Assembly (NCBI GenBank): GCA_021209875.1
Contig: JAGYVD010000007.1
Span: 1,860,001-1,924,000, forward strand
Source of the DNA: Rosellinia necatrix
Lineage: Eukaryota; Ascomycota; Sordariomycetes; Xylariales; Xylariaceae
Reading direction: 5' to 3'
DNA: 64,000 bases
The notes under the pieces are model-generated. The model made no database searches. It was not told the DNA's origin and was given only the letters and a program-made list of their open reading frames with translations. Each line of letters opens with the position of its first letter. Position 1 is the first letter of the stretch. Position numbers and translations under genes: made by a program. Positions 33,905-43,815 of this stretch are shown one piece after another.

Positions 33905-35837
33905 ATGGAACCTACCGATGACTCGGGCAGATCAAGAGAATCTACGGACGATGATGCCCAGAGTATCAGTAGGTCCTCGCGAGAGCAGCCGCCGGATCAA
34001 GCGGAAGCTCTCGCGGGGTCCGAAGATGCGGCCGGCATGGAAAAGCACCGCGATATGATGCTTGCTAGCTTGCTTGAGGACTACTGTCGCAGTCGTGCTC
34101 TGGAATTCCTCCAAGCCGCTGGCCCCGATCTGCATTATACTAGACAGTCGCAAGAAGTCGATGCTGTTGCTGGCTCATTGTTCAACCAAGCCCGCCAAGT
34201 TCTATCGTCGAATGGCTTGCTCCCCCCAGGGCCCACTTCCGAAGAGTCCCGGAGGCTACGTCAGCAATATCTATCAGGCCTCGACGCGCTTTTCGCCGGG
34301 TCGCAGGCGCCCGATATACTAAGCACAACAATGCACGACCTCGTGGCTCAAACGTCGCAGCTTAACCTGACGTCCCACCCCGCTAACGGTCTCCAATTGA
34401 CCTTGCATCAGCCGCTGCCGCCACCGCCTCATAGCCACTATAAATCTTCTTTCAGGGAGGATCGTCTTCTTGGGAGGGGCGGGTTCGGAAAGGTCTACCA
34501 GTGCTATAATCTTTTAGATCAGAAGACCTATGCTGTGAAAAAGATCGCTTTACCACCGAAACTGGTAAAGAGCCTCTCGGACGGAAGACATGATGATCTA
34601 CAACATATTCTACGAGAGGTGAAAGCCATGGCTGTTCTCGATCATCCTAATATTGTTCGTTACCACGCCACGTGGTTCGAGAAGCCGCAACAATCGCCTG
34701 AACTCTTGGGTAGGCCGGGTAAGCCGACCGACCTTTGTTTCCACTAATCGGCACATTCGCGTTTGTATTCCCGTTCTGCTCTGCTAACTCTCGGCAGGGA
34801 TTGCGATGGGCTCAGTCCGAAATCATCGTCAACGGCTGTTGCTGGATAGCCATGCTTTTACGGAAGCTAGCGAATATGAATTATCAATGAGCGGCGGCGT
34901 TGTATTCGGGGAAGACACCCCATCCCACCAGAGCGTAGAATCCAAAGACCACAAGCCGAATCCCATTAATATGGGATGGTCTAAGGATGCTAGTCTGGGG
35001 CTTGATGTTGTTAGCGCAAGTTCGACTTTCGAGAGCAACATCTTTGCGGGAGGGGAGAGTGACTCGGACAGTATATCCCCTGGTAATGGTGATTCTACGA
35101 CAGAAGCTCAAGTCCATGCTTTATACATCCAAATGTCGATATATCCCATAACGCTAGCCCAGTTTATGTCCCCCGCCTCATCTTCTAACCCGGGATCACG
35201 CCATTGTTTTCACCTTGCTCCATCGCTCCGCTTAATCCTATCCATACATGACGGGTTACAGTACATACACTCAAAAGGTTTGATACACAGGGATATCAAG
35301 CCAGGCAACATATTTCTTTCTGCCCCAGCGTCGGCCCCCGGGACCGGCTGCTGTGACGTCTCGTGCAGATTATGTGCAGAACGCGACAAAAAAGTGACCC
35401 CTAGCTCTAGGTGGTTGAATCCGAGGATCGGGGATTTCGGCCTAGTTCATCAACTTGCACAAAGGGAGATATCGTCATCGCCGCCAGATTCTGATGATTC
35501 TGGGAATAATGCGGGGACCACATACTACCAGCCGCCCCGGAAAGGGGAGAGAAAAGACGAGAAGGTTGATATATTCGCACTCGGGGTGGTTTTGATTGAG
35601 ATGTTATGTCGTTGCAACACCGCAATGGAACGGGCTGATATGCTTAAAGGGCTACAGCATGGGAAATTGCCCCCACATCTTCGACAGGGCATACAAGATG
35701 AGGGCTATGACTTAGAAACTACAGAGAGTGTCATGCGGCTTGTGTCCTCTATGGTTGACGAAGATCCGGAAAGAAGATGGTCCGGCTCTAGAGTGCGCGA
35801 GGCACTAGAGGATCTATTGGGGAGGTGTTGTGAATAG
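33905..35837 (+). CDS. eIF2-alpha kinase (HRI/PEK-like, with kinase insert)
   Basis: Serine/threonine kinase predicted to phosphorylate Ser51 of eIF2-alpha under stress. Exons 33905-34709 and 34798-35837 splice in phase across an 88-nt intron, giving 614 residues. The kinase domain begins near residue 180 with LGRGGFGKVYQ and the ATP-binding Lys in YAVKKI. HPNIVRYHATWFE is typical of eIF2-alpha kinases. An acidic insert of about 150 residues separates the lobes, also a hallmark of the family. YIQMSIYPITLAQFM, IHRDIKPGNIFL (catalytic loop), GDFGLV and TTYYQPPRKG, near the activation segment, follow. The short N-terminus lacks RWD and HisRS-like domains, so it is not Gcn2. It resembles the second kinase of filamentous ascomycetes (IfkB-like). 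Confidence 0.9.
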
Positions 35838-37091
35838 TGATCTCTACACGTTTCCCTCTGAGATGATTTGTAGATGCAGAGTAGCCGAGCCAGAGATCAC
35901 TTGAGAGACAGCCCATTTAATGAATCGAATAAACAAACAGGACTAAGCTGAAGGTGCTCTGCGGGAGCTACCGGCCACTTATTCCCTCCCCTCTACATAA
36001 CATATCCGGTCTAGTAACCCGCTACACCAACATGCTAACTTCAGCAACGAAGATACTCTACGGAATTTCGCTTTAAAGCTGTAGCGAAGTCCGGGAATGA
36101 CCTATCAATAGTGACAAGGAGGCGATAAAGTAAGATTCCTATACCGGCCTAGGTCCCTAGGTAGCTGTCATGGCAAGTTATTAGTGCTTAATTTGAAAAG
36201 TCATCTTGCAATTGTAAACTTGTTGGGATCACTAACACTATCACCGCTGATCATAGTTTTTCTGTGCGAAGCTGAGCCTAGATATATCTGCTACCAGAAG
36301 TAACGAGGCGAGGTCGAGGTAAGGTCAAGTGGTGGGCGTATTAACAATTAACGTTATATGCACCTAGGTACTTGGGTAGTGAGATATTGTAGATGGTGAC
36401 AAACATGTTGTAAACGTACGTTGAAATACTGTAAAAAGTAGGTAGCTATCCAAATGGGGTTGGAACCCGAAGAGTCGTTGATTGGATGCAATGCAAGTAA
36501 TTATCGTTACAAGCAACCGAGCGTAAGCAAAGCCTGGTATCCGTGAGCACAGAGCTACTAACGGTTTAGGTAGTGTATAGGTACTGATAATAATACTACT
36601 AACTACTATATTAGGTACTAATCTAATGTACTTCTAGTACATCATGCGCTTGTTATTGTACTTGTTCGGTATTGCCCTGTGGGCCTCGGCCCAAGATCCC
36701 TACCAAACCATTTTTTTTTTTCGGCTTCCGTAAACGTAAACGTAGCTTGATAATTCTCGGCTTACTTTATAATAATAATAATAATATATATATATATATA
36801 TATATACTTCCCCCAGACACTCATTACGCAGTTCGCAGCGGGCGAAGCGAGTGGAACTAAGACTCTCTTTTCCATAACCCCCCCGTATGCCTTTGACGCC
36901 GAGAAGCGGTCTTCTTGCGAAGTGTACCACCACTGCCTTGTGCCATCTGAGGGCCGTCCCGCTGTGGGCGATCGCCCTGTTGATACTAGCACTCGGAGCG
37001 ATCTGGTCTCGAGTCCCTCCTCTCTCCGCCCGACACGTCCCTCCGCCGCGGGCAGCCAAGCCCCGTCCGAACGAAGCGGCCGCGTAGCAGA
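35838..37091. other. Intergenic region with AT microsatellite and uORF
   Basis: Contains ACCTAGGT words near 36148 and 36362, a T10 run at 36711-36721, and a microsatellite of AAT followed by AT repeats at about 36768-36806. An upstream open frame of 66 codons (36887-37087) ends four bases before the start codon of the next gene. No independent gene is supported. Confidence 0.6.
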
Positions 37092-38219
37092 ATGGCGTCT
37101 GCCGCCGGTTCCCTGAGCCGGATCACCCGGATTGCCGGGCCCGCGCTCCTCCCGGCGATCGCGTACGGCGCGTACAAGAATGCCGCTGGGGTCATCGAGG
37201 CCTTCTTCACGGGGCCGGGTAGAACGAGCCGCATCATCGCGCTCGCCGTGGTCCTCGTGAATTGGAAGAGCTTGCCTCTGGCTTGGACAGTATGTCACAT
37301 ACACCCGTCTTACACCCATCTTACGCCGCAACCCCCACCACCCTCCCTGTCTCCCCAGCTATGACTGACACCGGCGGCGTCTAGTTCCGCATCTTCAACG
37401 GCATGGTGGCCCACCTGATAGCGCGGCCGGCGCACACGTACACGCCGGACAGGCTCTTCGACCCGGTGCGGACGTCGACGCACGTGACGCTGCTGGAGGT
37501 GGACTACAACGTGCACAAGTCGAACTCGACGTACTTCGCGGACCTGGACGTCAGCCGCACGCACCTGGTCGGCCACCTGCTGGCCAGGGGCTGCCGGGCG
37601 CTGCACGCGAACGCGGCCACGGGGCTCGTGCGGGACCCGCGGGACCCGGCGCGGTCCCCGGCCCGCGGCGCCTTCGGCGTCGTGCTCGGCGGCGTCCAGT
37701 GCAGCTTCCGCCGCGAGCTGCGCCCCTACCAGCGCTACGACATGTGGTCGCGCGTCCTCGGCTGGGACCGCAAGTGGCTCTACGTCGTCACCCACTTCGT
37801 CGAGCCCGCCGCCGCCGCCGCCTCCCGCCGCCCCGCCGGTGGTTGGGAGGACAAGATCTACGCCTCCGCCGTCAGCAAGTACGTCTTCAAGCTCGGCCGC
37901 CTCACCGTGCACCCGGCCGTCCTCATCGGCGCCAGCGACATGCTCCCCGAGCGCCCGGGCGGCTGGGTCAGGGACGATAATAACGAGCTCATCGACAAGG
38001 ACGCGACGGCAACAACGACGACGACGACGACGACGACGCCGACGAATGGCCATACGGCACCAGACGCGACTGAGCCTACTGCGTGGGATTGGAAGCGGAC
38101 GGAGGAGGAACGGCTCAAGGGACTTGAATACGCGCAGCACTTTGCCGCTCTTGACGGCCTGCTGGGCGAATTTAAGCCTGGTGAGAACGGCCCCCCTGGG
38201 TACCTTCGGCCCCGGTTGA
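37092..38219 (+). CDS. THEM6-like hot-dog (thioesterase superfamily) membrane protein
   Basis: Protein of the THEM6/Thioesterase-like group. Start ATG 37092 has a strong context (CAGATGGCG). Exon 1 (37092-37289) carries a membrane-type segment (IIALAVVLVNWKSLPLAW). Exon 2 starts at 37385 with FRIFNGMVAHLI. The family signature VDYNVHKSNSTYFADLDVSRTHL, the hot-dog helix with a conserved Asp/Asn, is followed by YDMWSRVLGWDRKWLYVVTHF. An ACG trinucleotide repeat at about 38014-38040 encodes a Thr run. As written, the frame passes through a C6 run (38191-38196) and continues to 38287 in an unlikely Arg-rich tail. With one C fewer it ends at 38219 with NGPLGTFGPG, which fits the family better, giving 343 residues. 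Activity on acyl-CoA is unproven. Confidence 0.82.
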
Positions 38220-38287
38220 GCTCTCCGCATGGCTTACGAATAACTGTACATACAACACGGCGGAGACATAGAAATATACCCCCATAG

Positions 38288-38581
38288 ACACACAAAGATA
38301 TAGAAAAATTATTAGAACCCTTTGCTTGCACCCTAACTGGCGGATCTCAATTGATAGAATTACCACTACGTAGTGGGATCTAAGTCTATATGGATCATTA
38401 TACAAGGCCCGACGATCCCGGCCGGGGAAACGAACTGCAGCACTCCAAGATATATTCAACGCCATGATTCTCTGTCTGCCTGTCATGACCCTCCCCCTCC
38501 CCCCCCCCCTCTTTCCGCGTCTCCTCGTACATGCGAGCCCCTGACCGACGTCAGTTGCTCCATCTGCCTAGCCTACTCCGT
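38288..38581. other. Short convergent intergenic region
   Basis: Lies between the convergent THEM6-like and CFEM genes. A long C run occurs at about 38499-38508. No gene is visible. Confidence 0.5.
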
Positions 38582-39311
38582 TTATAGGGCGAGGGCGAAC
38601 ATGGCAGCGGCGCCGACCATGCCCAGGCCGGCGGCGGCCTGGTTGGCGGCGGCGGGGGTGGACGTCGGGCTGGGGGTGTCGTCGATGGCGCTGCTGATGG
38701 CGTCGCCGGCAGCACCGGTGGCGCTCGTGATGGCGGCACCGGCGGCGCCGGTAGCGCTCGTGAAGGCCCCCCGCGGCCTTGCTGGTGATGGAGTCGACGG
38801 CGGAGCTGAAGGTGTCGCCGCCGACCTGCTGGGCCACCGCGAGGCAGAGCTCGGTGGTCACCTTGGTGGTCTCTGTCGCGCGCAAGCCGGAACGTTAGTT
38901 ATCGCGCTTTTCTCTCGCCATTTTTTTTTTTTAATTTTTTATTTATTTTTCGAACGCCTCCCCTCCTTCCCGCGGCAACGCACCAACCTGCAAAAGTATA
39001 GAGAGAGATTTATACCTTGCCGCAACAAAGGAGAGGGGAAAAAATAAAGGAAGGTGGAAAGGAGAAGAAGATGACGCACCGTTCAGGTCATCGCCGTCGC
39101 AGCTGCTAGTGATGCAGAGGATGGAGTTCTTGGTGATGGCGTCGATCTCACTGCACTGGCACTTGTGGTCGTTGACGGCACAGCCGGCCGCCGTGGAGCC
39201 GTCGTTGAGGCACGTCTTGGCGCATGCCGGGATCTTGGCCGCGATGTCGTCGATGCTGTCGGCGGCCGCAAGGGCGACAAATAGAGAGAGAGCGACGGTT
39301 TTGAACTGCAT
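38582..39311 (-). CDS. CFEM-domain secreted protein, GPI-anchor type; frame broken at a C6 run
   Basis: CFEM proteins are fungal cell-surface or secreted Cys-rich proteins; some bind haem or act at host contact. The signal peptide (MQFKTVALSLFVALAAADS) is followed by the eight-cysteine CFEM pattern: CAKTC, AGC, CQC, LCITSSC and, after the intron, LCLAVAQQVGGD. The Asp in KCQCSEID lies near the haem-axial position used in studied members. The intron spans 38873-39079 (207 nt, donor GTGCGT). Downstream the frame runs into Arg/His nonsense, but deleting one base of the C6 run at 38767-38772 gives AFTSATGAAGAAITSATG and a hydrophobic end AAAGLGMVGAAAMFALAL with a stop at 38582. That is a textbook GPI signal, 173 residues. 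Total exon length is 3n+1, agreeing with one surplus base. Confidence 0.88.
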
Positions 39312-40830
39312 CTTGGTGTCTTGCTTTTGATGTGAAAGGAGCGGGTGTTAGTTGGTGGTACTGTGTCTCTTATTTTGACGTAGGTAAAGAACGTGGTGTT
39401 GTTGGTATTAGTTACTCGCACAATGGGGGACGATGAGTGGCAGTAGTTAGTGTGTGGTTTAGTTAGAAGATGAGAGAAGCAAAGCAAAGAAAGCACAGCA
39501 GGCGTGGGTGAATTTTACTGTGGCCGGGCTAGACTAGGTAGTCGCCAGGACTACTTGTAGGACTTTGTATCCTTCTTATTGCGTTGGCTATGTAGTCCAT
39601 CCTATTTGCCCCTCTGGGTAGTGTAGTGCCTTCTGCAGCAGTAGCGTTCCTGAATCTAAGCAGGCCTCCCTTGCCCTTGCCACCGGGTGAGACAGTACCA
39701 ATATTGGTTTGACCTGCTTGCTGTTTCTAACATCAGCCTATCCTGCGTGCGTGAAGGGGGCAGTGCAAATGGGACCGATCCCGTGATTTTTAGTGTAGCT
39801 GGAAATAGTCGTGCAGCGGTTGGTTCTATTATTGACACGACGTAGTATGGTGTAGTAGTATGATGTAGTAGTAGGTATGATAAAGTAGGTAGTATGTAAT
39901 GATATGCAAGCCTTGGCCGTGCACTGCATAAGTAAGTAGACTAGCAGGTAGTATACACGAGGTGGCCGAGATAAGCACCATCTAGTTTGTTTGAGCAAAC
40001 GTGGTCGCGGGAAGAGGGTATTACTGAGTTTGTTTCGTAAACAGACAAATGCATCGAGGTCCTTTCGCAACAACTTGATACTGCAATGCTGAAGGGTTAT
40101 CATAATCTTCATCTGTACAAATATGGAAGGAACAAGGCGGAAACAAGGTTTACGAAACCAAAAGCAGCCCAATGCAGGGGTGTTGCATTAGTCTCAGGGG
40201 TAAGGAAAAATGCCGGGCTCTGGGCGAAAAGAGGACTGGGGAAAATCTGAAAAACGAGAAGCACGGATCAAGCAGCGATAAATATATGCATATACAAATA
40301 GCATGGGTGTATATACATGTATGTATGTATTGCTGGCGCGCATAACTGACAACACTATCTACAACCAGATGACAAGTTTTAAATATGCCTCTTAATGGGT
40401 AGTTATATAAAGCTTTAGGTAGAATGTCGCTAGATTAACTACTTAAGTACCTACTTGTGTCACATCGATAGCTGCTAATATTGCGTTGGGGAACCTACCA
40501 ATCATTTACTCTTTTTGGTGGGTCCATCCTCCTGGCAGGTCCTGGTCCTAGATCCGAGGTAGGATCGGCCTCTATTTTGATTTATATACCCTACAAGTAC
40601 TTGTTGTATGTGGTATTAGGGGAACTGGCCATAGTTGGACATACCTCTGTTTGTATCGGATTTACACCAAAAGTCTAATACTCGTCCAGGCTAATAGCGC
40701 CTCTGACCAAGGCAGGAGCGGTACTGACCCCTAAGTTCAGCTCATCAAAAGGCAAAATGCCCACCAAATAGCAAATGGGTGTGGTTTACACCAAAAGTAT
40801 AGGGAGCACACTGGATAGTTGTAAATTTCG
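39312..40830. other. Intergenic region
   Basis: About 1.5 kb upstream of the CFEM gene, followed by DNA leading into the mobile-element relics. TAG/GTA-rich words cluster near 39840-39960 and an alternating ATGTATGT tract lies at 40317-40330. No gene is supported. Confidence 0.45.
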
Positions 40831-41910
40831 GTTAGAATACTATTTCGCCATGCCAGACTACGCAGACTGCACCAAGGTTAACATCCCGGGTGTCCTAGGC
40901 AGGTACCTAGGTGGCAGCTGTTCTGCTGCTTCAACAGCGGCATGCTTGGCGGCTACACTGACAAACGCTGGCTGGAAGGCTCACATGGAAACCTTCGACT
41001 GGAGATCTCTCCTGAAGCAGGCTGATCGCCCTGTCTTCACCCACTTCCTCTCCTAGAAATGCGAAAACCACCGTATCAAGCCTTGGCGAACACCATAGGA
41101 ATGCTTCCGTCAGCTTAAGCAACTCTATGTTGCTGTCCTAGGCTAGCACATGGACAGGAATGACAGCAAGGAGGTGCTCAAAGTACTTCTTCCTCAATCC
41201 CAATACTCTGCTGACACACCTCAGCTAACCGTCTTCGCAAAAAGTACAACGGCTCATTCCTGATACGCGGGTCCAATCTCCGGCCACCCACCATGTCAGG
41301 AAAACAAGTAGGTGATTCTGGGGACTTACTCGCCCTTCAGATCTTCAATATTGGCTACGACCCGGGCGTCTTCCCGATAGAGGATTACCGCATATGACTA
41401 AGCGGTATCTACGATATTCTTGCGAAGAGGTTCCTTTTCTGCACTATCACTAAAACTGTTACCTTTGCAATCAAAGACGGCGCTTTCGCAGCCGAGAACC
41501 TCCGCACAGTTCGCGACGTCTTCAACCCGCGCGCCACCAGCGACACGGTACCTGAGGAGATCTGGGATTAGCCCAGCTGGAGTCCGATCCCAAGGTCGTC
41601 GAGTTAGAAAAGGAGTGCGAGAGGCCGAAGGCTGGCAGATATCAGTACCGTGACAGCGAGCACAGCAAACATATCAAGGAGATTGGCAAACGGATCCGGG
41701 CGCTGAAGGCTCAGCAGGTTAGGCATGTCCGCAAGCAGGAGAAGGAATACTACTTCAGATCCGCCAAGGGGACACGGGTCCGAGATCTTGATGGCTATGC
41801 TTCGCACCACGCGCCCCCTAGAGGGGAAATTTCGACAGATGCCCTCCAGCGCAGTTGCCAGCCATGGCCTTAAGATGCGTTTAACGGGGGTGACTTTACA
41901 CGGAAGACAG
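40831..41910 (+). pseudogene. Decayed DUF3435 (FluG-domain type) element ORF
   Basis: Fragments of a DUF3435-like protein spread over several frames and stops. DUF3435 proteins belong to the fungal tyrosine-recombinase-like group linked with Crypton and Starship elements. Recognisable pieces are TVTFAIKDGAFAAENLRTVRDVFNPRA (about 41455-41535), DTVPEEIWD, then AGLAQLESDPKVVELEKECE (around 41570-41625) and a Lys/Arg-rich helical part ending RKQEKEYYFRSAKGTRVRD (to about 41775). These match the order of the C-terminal half of such proteins from memory. Upstream (40831-41056), an 80-codon frame with TNAGWKAHMETFDWRS is of unclear origin. Stops and frame changes are frequent, so nothing here is functional. 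A long minus-strand open frame (41604-42125) is only the antisense shadow. Confidence 0.5.
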
Positions 41911-42287
41911 CCGAGCGTTATTGCACCATCAGCCCGCCATAAACCAAGGGATTCAAGGTAAAGCTTGATGAACACCGGCCTGCAGAGATGCTTTGTCTTC
42001 CAAATTGACCAGGCGCTTACTCCAACGAGGCTGTAGCTGGCGCCCAAAACTGCACCCTTGCCATTGTCTCCTGGCTTGCTCCTCTTCGGTCGTGGCTTGG
42101 GAATTCCCCCCCCCCCCTCCATCATATTACCACCTCATCTCTTCCTACTCTAGTTCGTGGCGCTCTTCGCCGTCTTGCGCTGCTAGGACATCGCGGTCAC
42201 CATCAAGCATGCCTCCTTGACAGCCCACTTCACCCGAAGCTTTTGGGAGTAGGCGGCTGGCTCCGCACGCCTATGTGGTGTCGTCTC

Positions 42288-42790
42288 TCAGATTAAATCG
42301 TCGATTAGCTTATTGATCGCGTCCAGATCAGCTTGAGCTATTTCCAACTCCTTGGCTAGGTCAATATTCTTCCCTAAACGACGTTGTCGGGTCTGCATTG
42401 GCCCTGAAGCCGCTGAGCCGCTTGTAGCGTGCAAGCCACCTGAACCCATTCCCATTACTCCCTTGATAGACACCGCGGCGCATTGAGCAGCCTCTTCCAG
42501 GGTGGTGATATTACTCCTCCACCAGAGATTCAACAATGGTAGTCCGCGTTTCTGAGTACCATAGTTCGTAACTGACATATTCAAGCCAGTTAGTCCATTT
42601 AGCCTGTTGGCGTGGGTTCTTCTTCAACTGTAGAGGACGAGCGGGGTAACAGGGCCTGAGACGTCCTTTGACTACTTCCCTGTACGCAGGAAACCCTTTG
42701 CCGTCGGGGTATTTGGCCTCGAAGAACGCAGAGAACGCCTTTTCAATATCATTGACCCCTCGATAGTACCATTGCGATTTTCAAAAGTCC
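42288..42790 (-). pseudogene. Decayed transposon-associated ORF of unknown function
   Basis: Read leftward from about 42790, one frame gives GVNDIEKAFSAFFEAKYPDG, then KGFPAYREVVKGRLRPCYPARP and KKNPRQQAKWTNWLEYVSYELWY before a stop near 42510. A shifted frame continues with TTLEEAAQCAAVSIKGV and, near 42300-42380, RRLGKNIDLAKELEIAQADLDAINKLIDDLI. This is a protein type repeated many times in fungal genomes next to mobile elements; its role is unknown. At least one frameshift and no start codon are visible. It sits beside the DUF3435 relic, on the opposite strand, so the two mark a mobile-element graveyard. Confidence 0.55.
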
Positions 42791-42799
42791 CACCAGCGC

Positions 42800-43815
42800 G
42801 TGAATTACCTCGAAAAGACCGACTTCACGTCTGCAGTTCCGGTCTCAGAGTCTGGGTGGTCACCAAGCCATGGCGCGCGTCGTATGCCTCATAGGTATTT
42901 ATTATGGCTGGCACGGCTTTCGACCCCTGTATTATCATCGGCTAGGCCGTGGGCTGCCATCTGCGACCCAGCCTCACTCACATTATTATATGGACGGCCT
43001 GTATCTAGAACTCGCCAACGGATCTATCGGTGCCATATATAGGTGTGGATGCATTAACTCTATTTATGCTCATACGACCACATTCTGAAAATGCCTCGAT
43101 GTCGGGCACAGCCTGAAACTGTACAATACTTCCGATTTTTCTCCCACAAGACGTTATTTGGTCGGTTTGGAATGAGATGTGCTCAGAAAGAGGAAGAAGC
43201 GGATGATAGTGGGGGTGGATGATGCGGGGCGGATGATGCGGGGCGGACGATTATGAAACTCACACTAGAAACAGAAGATAAACTAGCGCAGATAAATATT
43301 ACCCCGCTATTACCTACTGCGTACCTAGGTAATTTTGATCGTGCAAACAAGACTTATACACTACCTAGGTAATCGTTTATACAGGCTATACAGACCATAC
43401 AGGCTGGACAGGCTGGACAGGCTGGGTAGTCCACAAGCCGAATAGCCTGCGAAGCTCTCTCGTTGTTCAGATTACGCTCCCGTATTATAGCTGTACCCGA
43501 CTTGGTTTGTTAAATTTAAATGATTATGTTGTCGTTTGTACAATCGAAATTACGTAGTGATGGTGGGGTAATAATATCTATCTGCGCCACGTTTATCTCC
43601 TCCCGTTTTTAAGTTTATCTTCTTTCGTCCTTTCAGGTTACGTTTTGTTACAGGTGGTCCAAATGGCCCACCGTTGAGATGATGCAGGGTGGATCCGCCA
43701 ATTTTGTTGATCTCGTCCGTCTTCTGGAATTGCTTCCACTTCCAGATCAGCACTAGCATTCCCCAAACCTCAAACACCCACACATCAGCAAGTAGGAACG
43801 CCAGACTTCGCAGCT
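42800..43815. repeat. Intergenic region with short tandem repeats
   Basis: Contains GGATGATGCGGGGC repeated twice near 43213-43245, ACCTAGGT words near 43322 and 43362, and a tandem array of ACAGGCTGG-type units at about 43381-43430. The right end should hold the NAD synthetase promoter. No gene is supported. Confidence 0.6.

Noticed and set aside
37310..38230. 306-codon minus-strand open frame rich in Arg, Val and Ala
   Set aside because: Antisense shadow of the GC-rich THEM6-like exon; composition follows from the complementary codons.
41604..42125. 173-codon minus-strand open frame
   Set aside because: It is antisense to the DUF3435-type relic and has no recognisable motifs.
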